Assembly: GCA_013076295.1 (NCBI GenBank)
Contig: RQOL01000828.1
Span: forward strand, 3,216,719 to 3,280,718
Length of the DNA: 64,000 nt
Direction of reading: 5' to 3'
Source: Sanderia malayensis
Taxonomy: Eukaryota > Cnidaria > Scyphozoa > Semaeostomeae > Pelagiidae
Both the position numbers and the translations under genes were made by a program. The notes under the pieces are model-generated. The model ran no database searches, was not told the origin of the DNA, and saw nothing but the letters and a program-made list of their open reading frames with translations. This document shows, one piece after another, positions 1 through 10,764 of the stretch; within the stretch, counting starts at the first letter, position 1, and the number at the start of each line of letters is the position of its first letter.

Positions 1-37
1 CCTTGTTTATTATAATTTGATTTCTTTTTGTTTGTAG

Positions 38-559
38 AGCGATGCTGCACCTGTTTCACCGTCATTCCACGACCTCGCTGAATTGGTATCTCGTATCAGT
101 CCACCAATTTCAAGAAAACCAACTGAGTGGACCAAAGCGAGAAATTCAGATTCAAGCTCGATGCTTTTCGAGACTGAACTCGATGAATATTATGACGACA
201 CTGATGTTCATTTGGCGCGACGAGCCAGATCAGGGTCTCTTTCGGATCAAGATTTATTTCAAGATTCGCATAGCGGAGTTGAAGAAGCTGGTTATGAAGT
301 ATGTTATTATTCTTTACATGATTTGATTCGTTCGAATTTATTAATTTTGATGGTTGGTAATGATTATTGATTGCTTAATTCGCAAACCTGACATTGGCAA
401 TACCCGGCATGATAAATAGCTGGCACAATACTGCTGTGGTTGAATTTTATTTATAGTGAATGCATTTTATTTCTATTGCAGTCAGAAGATCCAGCAAAAC
501 TGGTTCACATGAGAAAGAAGATGCATATTCTGCTACGAACGAACAGCAATGCAGTATGA
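38..559 (+). CDS. 3' end of an unrecognised gene (last two exons)
   Basis: Two exons can be joined: 38-298, after a TTTGTAG acceptor and ending at a GTATGT donor in phase 0, and 482-559, ending at TGA. Together they give about 112 residues. The first part is Ser/Asp-rich and hydrophilic and contains the stretch DLAELVSRISPPISRK. The end is basic (PAKLVHMRKKMHILLRTN). An AATAAA lies at 639-644, 80 bp after the stop. The 5' part of the gene is outside the window. I do not recognise the family. The acidic, serine-rich composition suggests an intracellular regulatory tail, but that is a guess. The next gene lies tail-to-tail on the opposite strand. Confidence 0.55.
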
Positions 560-1029
560 ATATTAATTCACATTTATTCAGGTTTGATTTAATGTTTGTT
601 TCATTTAATGTTTTTCTTCATCCATGCAGCTCGATATTAATAAACTTTTTTAGTATGGGTGTTTGAAGCACATTTACAATATTTTCCATAATAATGACTT
701 TTATAAATTGAATTGGAGTGTTAATATATATTTATAGTTTAAATTCGGCTTGTTAGATATGTACTTTTGAATTTCGGGTGTTGATGACATTGCATGATAT
801 ATTCTATTGATTTCACTTTTATCGACTTTATTATGTTGACTGATTGTTTATTCTAACAGAAGAGAATGGTTCTGGAGACAGAGGCTACTTGGTTCAATGT
901 CATCTCAATCCATGACAGGAAACTAATAAGACATGCTATGAAATGTAAGTTAGAATAAACAAGAAGAACGATAGAACTGACTTTTATTAACTACGATATC
1001 TTTTGCACAGGTCATGTTTCTTATCAGTT
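560..1029. other. Intergenic, 3' UTRs of two convergent genes
   Basis: No coding exon is convincing here. The + strand AATAAA at 639-644 serves the left gene. On the - strand, AATAAA at 988-983 lies about 42 bp after the stop of the mosaic inhibitor gene, with a further copy at 852-847. Confidence 0.5.
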
Positions 1030-4000
1030 TTACTTGGAGCAAGCAAACTGTTTTGGACCATAATACTTGGTGATGTGATCATCATCAGAAATGGTAAGTA
1101 GAATTTGATCGTCATCATCTTTGATATGGCTACCAATAATAACAAGTTCACCAGATTGAACTTTTGGCAGACAAGGACATTTCTTATCGGACGGTGCTTT
1201 TCTTATCTGTACTTGACTTTTGACATTCGGAATGGCTTTATGTGGATCGCGAAAGACGCCTGTTACTTGAACGTTGAGCGAATCTTCTTCTTCTGAGATG
1301 ACTTTACCAGTAATGGCTGCAAATAAACAGTATAGGATTTTGATATTCTGACCACTGTCATGTCAATTCACAATGACACAGTAAGGATAATCTACTCACT
1401 GAAGCCAGGCTTTTTCAGTCGTTCACAGAATTCAAATTTCCTGGTGCATGGTAAACAAGTCACCTCCGTGGGCTTCGTGACCTCATTTGTGACCTTATTT
1501 GTGACCTTTGGCATCCGAGTTGTCCTTTGTTGTGTTGACACCCTGGCAGTTGTCTTAACGACAGCTACAAATACAAATTACATCAACAACATATGCCTGG
1601 CAATAATAAGTTCTAAGTGGCCCTAAGTACTTACACAAAACAACAAACTGGGAGATTATAATTAACGTATTGCTTTGATATAATTAATCAATTTCTCATT
1701 ATCAATTTACTTATTAAATATTTTCATTTATTTCAGCCCTGGTGGGGTTTGCTGGATCGAGAGTTGTATGCAATTGCGAGATGAAACATAAGAAATGAGG
1801 TGAGTAACAAAAAGTGAAAACTTACTCTTACTTGGTCGACAGACTTTCATGCAATCCTTCTCAGTTTCGAAGTTATTTTGATTTCCAAAACACCCTCCAA
1901 ACATGAATTGTTTACACTTGTTCTCCTTTGCATCATGATACCAATTCACCCGGGTTTTATTACACGGACCAGGATCAGCGGGTCGTGAACAGAGCGGACC
2001 ATTTGACGACACTAAACAGAAGGAAATAATGAGTTGCAATGAATTTGACTTGTCCGTCCGGCGTATCCCCGTAATGATGAGAGCATTGAAGCATGAAAGA
2101 ATTACCTTTACACGTGTCTTGGCATTCCTCGATCATTCCAAATCCATTCCAACCACTTTCATGACAACCTCCTACAACAATCTCTTCACATGATTGGCTC
2201 TGTGCATTGAAATAGAACACTTCGAAATATCCACGACAAGGACTCAGTGGTTTGATTGCACACACCCCGCCTACAGAGGAAGGTATCTCGCTGTTAACAA
2301 AACAATAATACATAACAATGTATTTCTTTATTTCGGTCTTCAATGATCAAATGTTTCATATACAACATAGGTTATTTACCTGGAATGCAAGACCCATCGG
2401 CAATCTGTTTGATCATTCTGTCTTCAATGCATGCAGTTGCCTTCATGATGCACTCATTGTTATATGTGACACCATCTGATCCACAAATTGGCTCATAATC
2501 GGCCGGACAATCGTCAATTTTCTTACAAACACATCTGGTTTGTCTTTTTCGAGCATCAAATTCGCACACTTTGTCATCTTCGCATTTGAAATTATCACAA
2601 TATGCTACAAAAAGACCATTTTAATCAGCTCTCTTCATCCCAACCGTATTTTGAATTCAAATACCTCATAAATATGGTGCAACTTACACTTGCAGATCGG
2701 TGGTTTATTTGACCATTTACCATCAATGCCACATTTGATCTCTTTTGGTCCAAGTAGCCTGCTATGTGGTTCACAGAAATACTTGAATGATCCTCCAATG
2801 TAATTACCACCAGATCTATGACCACCCGAAGGCGCTGCAGCCTCGTTGTCATCACAATAGGCCACTGAAAAAGAGGCTTTCATAATTATTTCATCCGTTT
2901 TTCCACCCCGTGGCCTGTCTTTAGGATCAATTGATTTCGTGCGCAGATTCTGACATGTACAAGGGGGGAGTTTGTTCACTTACATTTGCATGTTGGAGGC
3001 TGTTTATCCCAGCCACTGTTTTCGCAATACAAATCCTGACCACCTTGTAATTCGTACTGTTTATCACAAAAGAATGAAACAATATCGTCGGTTTTGTAAT
3101 CTCCACCAGATTTATGTCCAATGATGTAGCCATTCTTTGGATGGTCGAGTTGGTTGCACGCTGGGAATGTTGGGACGGGAATTCGACGACAAAAAGGTGG
3201 GACGGAGGACCATTGCGAGTCAGGACGACATCGAGATGTTTTGTTGCCAATAAGTTCATAACCCTCGTTGCAGTAGAACTCTATTTCATTACCACATTTG
3301 TTTAGTTCAGAGTAATCAGAATGGATGTGTCCGTTGTCAAAACCATCTCTCTCTACCAGTGTATCACATTCGATATCTGAAAGATACAAAGAACATGTCA
3401 GTTGTTACCCACCCAGCTTGACATGTATGTGTATATGATAGTAAAGCCATTCATAGTCAATGAATGCAAATGCCAATAAATGAGCAACCAATCTTACATC
3501 TGCATTTGGGCAATTTTCCACTCCACGATTCGTCTGGAAGACAGGTTCTTTGCGCAACTCCTTCAAGCACAAAACATTCACCACAGCTGTATGACACATT
3601 GGCACCAACCTGATGCGCTGTTCCTTCAACGTGCCCATTTTCTGGTACCTTTGGAATACCACAAGCCTTCTCTAAAAAATAAAGCCATCTTGTTAATAAT
3701 AATCCACCTGAACTCTTTTGTGTCTGAATTTTTCACGGTTGCTCGAAGATACATGACGTATTAACATGGATGACGTATTGAGATTGGTGACGCGTTTACT
3801 TACTATAACACGTGACATTAATGCTCCATTGCAGAGTCTTTTGATTACATATGACTCGCGGATACCCCTCTCTGTAATAACCCTCATTGCACAATACTTT
3901 TGTGACGTTTTTCTCTGTGACGTAACGGGCATTTGGTGGTGGTGGGGGCAGTTCCATGCATCCAATGTCAGAATCAACAGTTTTTGCGAGGCCTGGGGCG

Positions 4001-4386
4001 AAAAGAAATGTGACACTGTAATACGATCTTCTCTGAAGGACTGCGAAAAATGGCAGTTTTTTTCATCGACGCAATATAGTGCTCAAGTCAAGGCACTGTT
4101 TCTTTTATTATCGTCATCTCATATTCAGATCATCTATAATTCTACTCTTTCCCTTTGTTTATTTATACATGCTCCACTATATAGATTGATTGGCAAAATT
4201 ATTAACATCGTCCTTCTCTTTTAAATAATATTCATGACGGACACTATCGATTCATGCTGATCAACAACATTCAATTTGGCTGAGAAAAAAATAAAAAATG
4301 AACTTACTGGTAATTGGAGTCGGTGAAGCTTGATTTTTTGTGAATTGTAAAATGAAAACACAGCATAATATTGCCGGAAAATACAT
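1030..4386 (-). CDS. Secreted mosaic protein: 5 sushi + Kazal + 2 Kunitz + NTR domains
   Basis: Ten exons join in phase: 4386-4308, 3992-3804, 3671-3498, 3376-2984, 2864-2688, 2604-2380, 2270-2106, 2011-1832, 1564-1400 and 1316-1030, for 677 residues. Residues 1-21 are a hydrophobic signal peptide. Sushi/CCP domains lie at about 35-89, 90-147, 148-278 (two) and 279-337, each with four Cys and the late Trp. A Cys-rich follistatin/Kazal module follows (338-412, core CPADYEPICGSDGVTYNNEC). Two six-Cys Kunitz domains lie at 413-467 and 468-527, then a Thr/Lys-rich linker and an NTR-like C-terminus (about 565-677). Almost every intron is phase 1, the hallmark of shuffled extracellular modules. Kazal-Kunitz-Kunitz-NTR matches WFIKKN proteins, but WAP and Ig are absent and sushi repeats are present. 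A role as protease inhibitor or growth-factor binder is inferred from the family. Poly(A) signal at 988-983. Confidence 0.85.
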
Positions 4387-4610
4387 CTTCGTTTTCTTCT
4401 CGTTATTTTGATGTTAGTTGCTTCTGAGAAAATTTTAAATACAAACTAACGCAAGTTACAAATTGTTATCTTATCAGACATTTCAAAACAGGAAGTATTC
4501 TAAAACGGAAGTTTTTCGTTTAGAATTATCTTCCGAACATTCAGGTCTCGGCATGTGATGGGTTGGCCTATTGTTTTTTGCAAGTTTCTTTCTTTCTAAA
4601 ATAATATCAG
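4387..4610. other. Upstream region of the mosaic inhibitor gene
   Basis: AT-rich sequence upstream of the signal-peptide exon, presumed 5' UTR and promoter. I see no coding exon or clear core promoter element. Confidence 0.35.
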
Positions 4611-5355
4611 CCCCTGTTTATATGCTGATTTCAAACTTGCTTCCATTATCATTATCTGGATAAGTTTTATCTTTTTCTTTAGATCACATCACACGATAAG
4701 TTTTGTGCAGATACAAGACTCACAACAAGACAATGAAACGGAGCATGCGCACTTTACTTTCCATTGATTGTGAAGTCAAAAGGCGAGACAAAAAATGAAG
4801 GTTGAACTAAGGATACAATTGGTAAGATTTGCTTATGTCTTTCTGAGCTGCACTACAATAACAATAGACAAACAGAGTATATAAGTTCACTTGTTTACTC
4901 CCTTTAGTTCCCAGTAGAGAGTTTTTTTTACACCATTAAAAGTCTTTACATGCCAACTGAAACTTGAAGGTTTTTTACATTGGGGATATATTGAACATAG
5001 AATGTTTTAGATTTTCATGAAATTGTCCATTGTGATTGATAAAGGTTCATTGTTTTCTGACATTGTGATAAATGTATTGATTTTAGCATAGTTTCAATCT
5101 TCATGTTTCGCACGGTGTTATGGGAGTTTGACCCCCCCCGAACGATGAGTATAAATATTCGTGTAACAGGCAGTTTTTCATTTCAGTCTCTACAAAGGCA
5201 AAGAAGGTTGCGGATCTTGTGCTGTGGAAAGAAGACTTCGTTGGTTCAAGTCTCGCTAGCGGTTTCGTCAAAGGCTTTGGATCGAACTCAACTTCACGGT
5301 AGTCTTTCGTCTTGGAAACCACCGCCGGAACATTTTTGAAAGATAAGTGAAATAT
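4610..5355 (+). repeat. Left arm of a large inverted duplication
   Basis: This stretch matches the reverse complement of about 6718-7465. Similarity is very high over the last 300 bp (5060-5355) and decays outward with small indels, for example around 4740-4800 and 4920-4960. The arms are separated by about 1.36 kb. The inner boundary is sharp: both copies read GAAAGATAAGTGAAATATT and then diverge. Confidence 0.8.
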
Positions 5356-5699
5356 TGATAAATTTAATCGCTATAATTTCAATTTACTTTCATATCCCGG
5401 CTTTTGCTTGCCACTTATTACTAGCTTTTCTCTACTTGCGTATCAAACCGAATTTATTCGCATTGGAAATGCTCACCCTCCATGGCAAACGAACAGGAGA
5501 ACGATGTTTTACTCTTCCTATCACAACTTAACTTTACATAGATAGATTTTGTTATATCTTGTCTTGTTTTAACCATAAAAATCTTGATTTCTTTTCAGGC
5601 AACAAAGATGCAAGTCGAAAGAGAAAACAAGAGAAAGATGGAGATGTTTCAGACGCGGCGCAGTTTTTCAGAAGTAAAATGGAGATGACAGAGGATTGA
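4795..5699 (+). pseudogene. Diverged copy of the 112-aa gene, or a 79-aa three-exon gene
   Basis: Relative to the right-arm gene, the region matching its exon 2 contains stops and has lost a base near 4801, so the original frame is broken. A different in-phase model exists: exons 4795-4821, 5187-5298 and 5599-5699 give 79 residues and use the +1 frame of the duplicated exon. It ends in a Lys/Asp-rich tail with DAAQFFRSKMEMTED, followed by AATAAA at 5726-5731. The last exon lies between the arms and has no counterpart in the right copy. Whether this is a decayed gene, a refunctionalised one, or the parent locus cannot be settled from sequence alone. No family recognised. Confidence 0.35.
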
Positions 5700-5899
5700 A
5701 AAGAAAAATGCAATTTGATATATGAAATAAAAAACACTTCGCAATGATTGATTTTTGTTCTTGTATTCTTTATATAAATTTAAGAATATGAAGAAATAGA
5801 TGAATAATATCACTTTCATAAATTAGCATAGAGTAGAAAATAAAACTAGTCACTAGTTATGTAAATTATATAGTTTTGAATTAAAGTAACATAGAATTG

Positions 5900-6070
5900 T
5901 CATGTAAAGCCCGGAGACAAAGGACAAGATTGTGAAGGCAAGAGACAAAGAAGAGCATTGCAAAGCGAAGAGACAAAGGACAAGATTCTAAAGCAGAGGA
6001 ACAAAGAAGAGGATTGTAAAGCTAAGAGACAAGTGCTTGGTTAGTAAGGCCAAACATTCATTTTATCAAT
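5900..6070. repeat. Degenerate purine-rich tandem repeat
   Basis: Imperfect copies of a motif like GAGACAAAGGACAAGATTGT recur about every 30-50 bp. Noncoding; low complexity. Confidence 0.5.
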
Positions 6071-6136
6071 TTGCACCAATTGTGAGGGAGGAAAAGAAGT
6101 GGCGTGGGAGGGGGGGCAAGTGGGACCTTAACTCTA

Positions 6137-6560
6137 TACAACTCATACTATCCTATGCTATCCTATCCGATCTAGCTTATCCTATGCTATCCTATCCAAT
6201 CTAGCTTATCCTATCCAATCTAGCTTAACCTATGCTATCCTATCCAATCTACCTTAACCTGTGCTATCCTATCCAATCTAGCTTAACCTGTGTTATCCTA
6301 TCCAATCTAGCTTAACCTATGCTATCCTATCCAATCTACCTTAACCTGTGCTATCCTATCCAATCTAGCTTAACCTGTGTTATCCTATCCAATCTAGCTT
6401 AACCTATGCTATCGTATCCAATCTACCTTAACCTGTGTTAACCTATCCAATCTAGCTTAACCTATGCTATCCTATCCAATCTACCTTAACCTATGCTATC
6501 CTATCCAATCTACCTTATCCTATGCTATCCTGTCCAATCTAAACTTATCCTATCCGACCA
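6137..6560. repeat. 29-bp minisatellite
   Basis: About 14 tandem copies of a 29-bp unit that begins TATGCTATCCTATCCAATCT and ends in AGCTTAACC or ACCTTAACC. Variants (TATGC/TGTGC/TGTTA and AGC/ACC) are interspersed, as expected from unequal exchange. The array lies in the spacer between the arms of the inverted duplication. Confidence 0.85.
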
Positions 6561-6717
6561 ATCTAACCGACAACATAATCCGCTTCCATATCCGTCTTTT
6601 TTTCACTTTCTAACTTCTTTCTCCAAAGCCTGAAAATAATTTGAAATGTTAAAGTTAGAACAACATAATATAACTAAATAAAAAAAGTATAGTGATTAAA
6701 TTAATTGATAAGCAAAT

Positions 6718-7465
6718 TAATATTTCACTTATCTTTCAAAAATGTTCCGGCGGTGCTTTCCCAGACGAAAGACCAACGCGAGTTTGAACCAAAGCCTTTG
6801 ACGAAACTACTATCGAGACTTGAACCAACGAAGTCTTCTTTCCACAGCACAAGATCCGCAACCTTCTTTGCCTTTGTAGAGACTGAAATGAAAGACTGCC
6901 TGTTACACGAATATTTATACTCATCGTTCGGGGGGTCAAACTCCCATAACACCGTGCGAAACATGAAGATTGAAACTATGCTAAAAATCAATACATTTAT
7001 CGCAATGTCAAAAACAATGAACCTTTATCAATCACAATGGACAATTTCATGAAAATCTAAAACATTCTGTGTTCAATATATCCCCAAGGCAAAAAACCTT
7101 CAAGTTATTCAGTTGGCATGTAAAGACATTATCTTGTAATCGTTGAAAAACTCTCTACTGGGAACTGAAGAGAGTAAACAAGTAAACTGGTATCCTCTGT
7201 TCGTCTATTGTTATTGTGACTCAGAAAGACATGAGCAAATCTAACCAATTGTATTCTTAGTTCGAACCTTCATCTTTTGTCTGACCCACCTTTTGACGTA
7301 GAAGGGCGCATGCTCCGTTTCATTGTGAGGCCTGTGTCTTTCAAAATAGCCCCATCCCAATTGAACCATCTCATCGTGTGATGAAACCTAAGGAAAAGAC
7401 ATTACAATTACGATAATGACAATAAAAAGCAAATTTCGAATTAAGAAAGGAAAAGTAAACAGGCT
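6718..7465 (-). repeat. Right arm of the large inverted duplication
   Basis: Reverse complement of about 4610-5355, with indels. This arm holds exons 2 and 3 of an intact reading frame, whereas the left arm is frameshifted in the same frame. Confidence 0.8.
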
Positions 7466-7566
7466 GAGGTTGTTTCAGCATCATTCAGCATGGTCGCAAA
7501 GAAGTGAAAACATTTTAGAAAACTCACCATGTTCATAAAATGCTTGTTTGAAAACAATATGTACAT
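6725..7566 (-). CDS. Hypothetical 112-residue protein, three exons
   Basis: Exons 7566-7528, 7387-7246 and 6882-6725 join in phase (phases 0 and 1) with good GT...AG borders, starting MYILFSNKHFMNM and ending at TGA 6727-6725. The protein is basic and aromatic-rich in the middle (APFYVKRWVRQKMKVRTKN), with a short amphipathic stretch VADLVLWKEDFVGSSL, and no signal peptide or clear domain. It begins 171 bp beyond the KNL2 stop, on the same strand. The last two exons lie in the duplicated arm. I do not recognise the family. The main support is that a frame stays open across three exons in the copy whose sister is broken. Confidence 0.5.
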
Positions 7567-7736
7567 AAAATCTAACAAAACATATCGAAAACATCTAAAA
7601 AAATTAAGAATTGCAACGATTGAATAAAAAGTTGCCCTAAGAATTAATTTAAAAATTGATTAAACTGAATAAGCTAAAGCTAATTAATCCTGATCGCAAT
7701 CACCGTGATCATGATTAATCATGGCAATCATGATTA

Positions 7737-10626
7737 TCAAAAATATTTACTACTTAGTCTTCTTCTTTTGGATTTCTGAAGAGAAATAAATAAAAGGAAC
7801 AATTAAAATTAAGAAGTTTAGATAAGCGTGTAAAGTTTCAACTGAAAATAATTATGAGAATTTCTTCACCTTAGTCTTTTCCTTGGGAGTTGAGCTAAAA
7901 ACCTCGTTCTTTGAAATTCGCATCTCCTCTTCTTCATCAGTTGAATATTCTCTATGTTTACGTCTTCCTTTCCTGACTCTTAAATTGACTTCATCACATA
8001 AAAAGTTCAAAATATGTCACAATTAGCAAACTTCATAACTCGTTCTATAACCAACAACCTCTGTAATTGACACCTCCAGCAATATCAGGTATTCTAATGA
8101 TTGAAAAGCTCCCTAGTTTGATAGCAAGATTATCCTTACCTGATACCTTTTTCCTTTGTCTCAATCGCTTCTTTTCAACCGGGCTGTAATCTTCATCATG
8201 GTGATAAATAGCTTGACGTTTTCTCGTGCTATATCTTCTCTTGCCTTCAATCTCGTCATCAGTAAACTCTTCACTTGATTGATCCACAAATTTCTTCTTT
8301 GGCTTCTCCCTTCGTCGAAGCAATCGTCTCTTCCTTTCTTCTTGACAAAACACGCTGTCATCGATGGAATCATCTGTCTCATTTGTAAACGGTGGTTTAT
8401 TCAATTCAGCACTTCTTCGATTCTCATTTCTTTTTTTATTGTCGCCAGATGATTCATCAATAGACACAGACGAAGATCTCAAAGCGTGGCTGTATCTGTC
8501 GGTCTTCTTTGAGCTTCTTCTATTTTCATTCTTGCGTTTGCCAAACGTTACAGGCGTGGAAGCTATCAATTCATTATCATCAGAACTCTTTGAAGCAGTT
8601 TTCTGCTCTGATTCCCCTCTGTGTCTCTCTTCAAAATCTTGAGAACAAGAGCCATCAAAGTTACGTTTTTTGTAACATTTCTCCGGATAAAATTCTCTCT
8701 TTCTTTTCCTTCTTTGCTTCCTTCTTGCCATCTGCGAACTATTGCTCAAATCAGACGCAGACAAATTTTCCAATTCCAACGAGTTACGCTCCTCAAATTC
8801 CACCCTCTGGGAATCACGTGTTGGCATCTCTAACTTTGAAGAAGACTTCTCACGAAACGACGCACAACAATCAACAGCAATAACTTGAAATGGTGATACT
8901 TCAACATGGCTATTTAATTTCTTTTTAATTGTCACTCTTTTCAAATCATCGTAATTGTCTTCTTCTTGTTTGTTTATGTTGTTTGACTTGTCAACAAAAG
9001 AAGAATTGTTTTTCATTGATGTAGACTTTCTGCTGGATGATTTCATGACAATATCATTCTCACTGCATCCACTATAATTGATTCTTTCCTTCCTAATGGC
9101 AGATGGTGAAGAGCAAATCGATGACAATATGTCTTTCTGTATCTTCACTGCCTGTGGAACGGTGAATATATGTATTAAGTCAAATTAAAATGCAACTGTA
9201 TTCACATCTTTTGGAAAATATTTTGCGTAAAAAAGAAAACATATAACTTGGTTCCCTTAACAACACAATTTTTATTAGATTACAAACTATATTGGAGTTT
9301 ACTTGAATTTTGTAAAAGTTTCAGTTTCAGATAAGAATAGCAAGATCAAACCGTTTTGCTCTCATCTTGACTTTTGGTCTTCAATTGATGTTGAAAACTG
9401 CTGTAAAAATAGCAAAGATGATTAACAAACAATTCTAAGCAATTATTGATATATTCAAATCAATGCAACTATAAATGTTTCATACCTTTTTTGGACACCG
9501 AAGTTTGCAACAAGACTCTTCCAATTATGAGGAAAACCGCAATTGAAATGTGAAAAAAATGATTTTGGAAACCCTGGAATGTAAACAGAAATTATTCATG
9601 ACAAATAGATATGTTAAAACTCAAATTGATATTTAAATAATTCATTTTTATAGTAATAATCATGATACCCTTATTGATCATTTCTTTTGAATTTATATTT
9701 CCTTTCAAAGTATAAATTGATCCATATTGGGTTAGTAAGCATTTAGGGTTATTTCCAATTATTTTTTTCACAGTTGATGTTTCCCAGAGTTGAGATGATC
9801 TGTCACTTAAAACAGAAAAAAAATATTTTCAAAATTCCATATTTTATTTGATTATCTCAAGTAGGTAATGAATGAGATACAGCGAGGATTGTAATTTCTG
9901 GGAGAGGGTTTTTTTAACGTAAATTTCTTTAGAAAGCCAGAGATTAGCCTTTCAAGATTTTTTACAGCCTCAAAAGTTGAGCAGAAAAATATAAATAGTA
10001 TATACTGTAGTTTGCAGTTGAGTATTACTAGCAATTACCCCATATTTCCAATGATAAAGACTTGTTGGTTGATATTTATAGAGAAATGCCAATTGTAGAG
10101 AACCAATGCTTCTGCGTTCATTTCATCATTGCTTGTATCTGGTCTCAAATTTTGCGAACTTGCTTCAGAACATAGAATATCAATAGGGTATTTTAAATCA
10201 TTCTCAGCTACTTTTTCGACATAATATCGTCTGTAAGCTTTCAAATTCTCAAGAAAGTGTTCATCATATATTTGTTCATTCATGCTCAAAACTTCATCAT
10301 CATCATCATCAACATCATCATCAGAGACATTGTTACTTTCGAATCGTTCATAGTACTCGTTTATTTCATCAATATCACCTTCCATCTCCATCGACGGGTC
10401 ATCCTTATAAGTATGACAATACTGTTGAACAAATTAAAGATAAAAATATCGAGTTTGCAAATTATTATCCATTCTGGGGGGGGGGCCCGCTTTAATCCGA
10501 GGCCAAACCATTTTTGCGTCAGTGAAAAGATATACAATGCTTTATGAACAAAAAATTGAAGTTTACCTTTGTCTCTAAAGCTTCGATGTCTTTCTCCCAG
10601 CGCTTCAAACCAGCAAAGGAGGACAT
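7737..10626 (-). CDS. MIS18BP1: KNL2 / Mis18-binding protein 1 (SANTA domain)
   Basis: Eight exons join in phase: 10626-10567, 10421-10039, 9799-9669, 9573-9486, 9400-9352, 9151-8140, 7988-7870 and 7775-7737, for 626 residues. An acidic N-terminal part (runs of Asp around residue 55) leads into a SANTA domain at about residues 128-215, spread over exons 2-4. Recognisable SANTA pieces are VLYNWHFS, FIIGNM, the W...S...K..I core, YGSIYTLKGNIN, and the closing GFPHNWKSL. The rest is a long, mostly disordered, Ser/Lys/Arg-rich tail with basic clusters such as GKRRYSTRKRQAIYHHD. Family knowledge: KNL2/Mis18BP1 brings CENP-A to centromeres with the Mis18 complex. No SANT/Myb domain is visible, unlike the vertebrate protein. 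The start codon is 138 bp from that of ANKRD45 on the other strand. Confidence 0.75.
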
Positions 10627-10764
10627 TTTGTTTCCAAATTAACGAAACTAGTTATCTGTCTTCTGCTGGCGGGCTTTTCGCATTGCATTCGCTTCGCTAT
10701 CGCTTAAATTAATCAATATAAGTGGGCGGTACTTGAGCAAACTCGAGGGTTTCTTGGTAATAAA
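10627..10764. promoter_or_regulatory. Bidirectional promoter between KNL2 and ANKRD45
   Basis: Only 138 bp separate the two divergent start codons, so both promoters and 5' UTRs must share this stretch. It is locally more GC-rich than its surroundings (GCGGGCTTTTCGCATTGC, CTTCGCTATCGC). No TATA box is obvious. Confidence 0.55.

Noticed and set aside
861..1097. Plus-strand exon-like blocks with good splice sites (acceptor TTCTAACAG, donors GTAAGT)
   Set aside because: Joined, they hit a stop quickly. On the other strand the region is the conserved NTR exon and 3' UTR of the mosaic inhibitor gene.
6725..6882. VADLVLWKEDFVG resembles the start of a reticulon domain
   Set aside because: The resemblance stops after about ten residues, and no hydrophobic hairpins follow before the stop.
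9852..10034. Antisense frame with a W.S..I...L...S.LY.I pattern that at first looked like the middle of the KNL2 SANTA domain
   Set aside because: It could not be spliced in phase. A better exon (9799-9669) with YGSIYTLKGNIN joins in phase on both sides, so the first match was chance.
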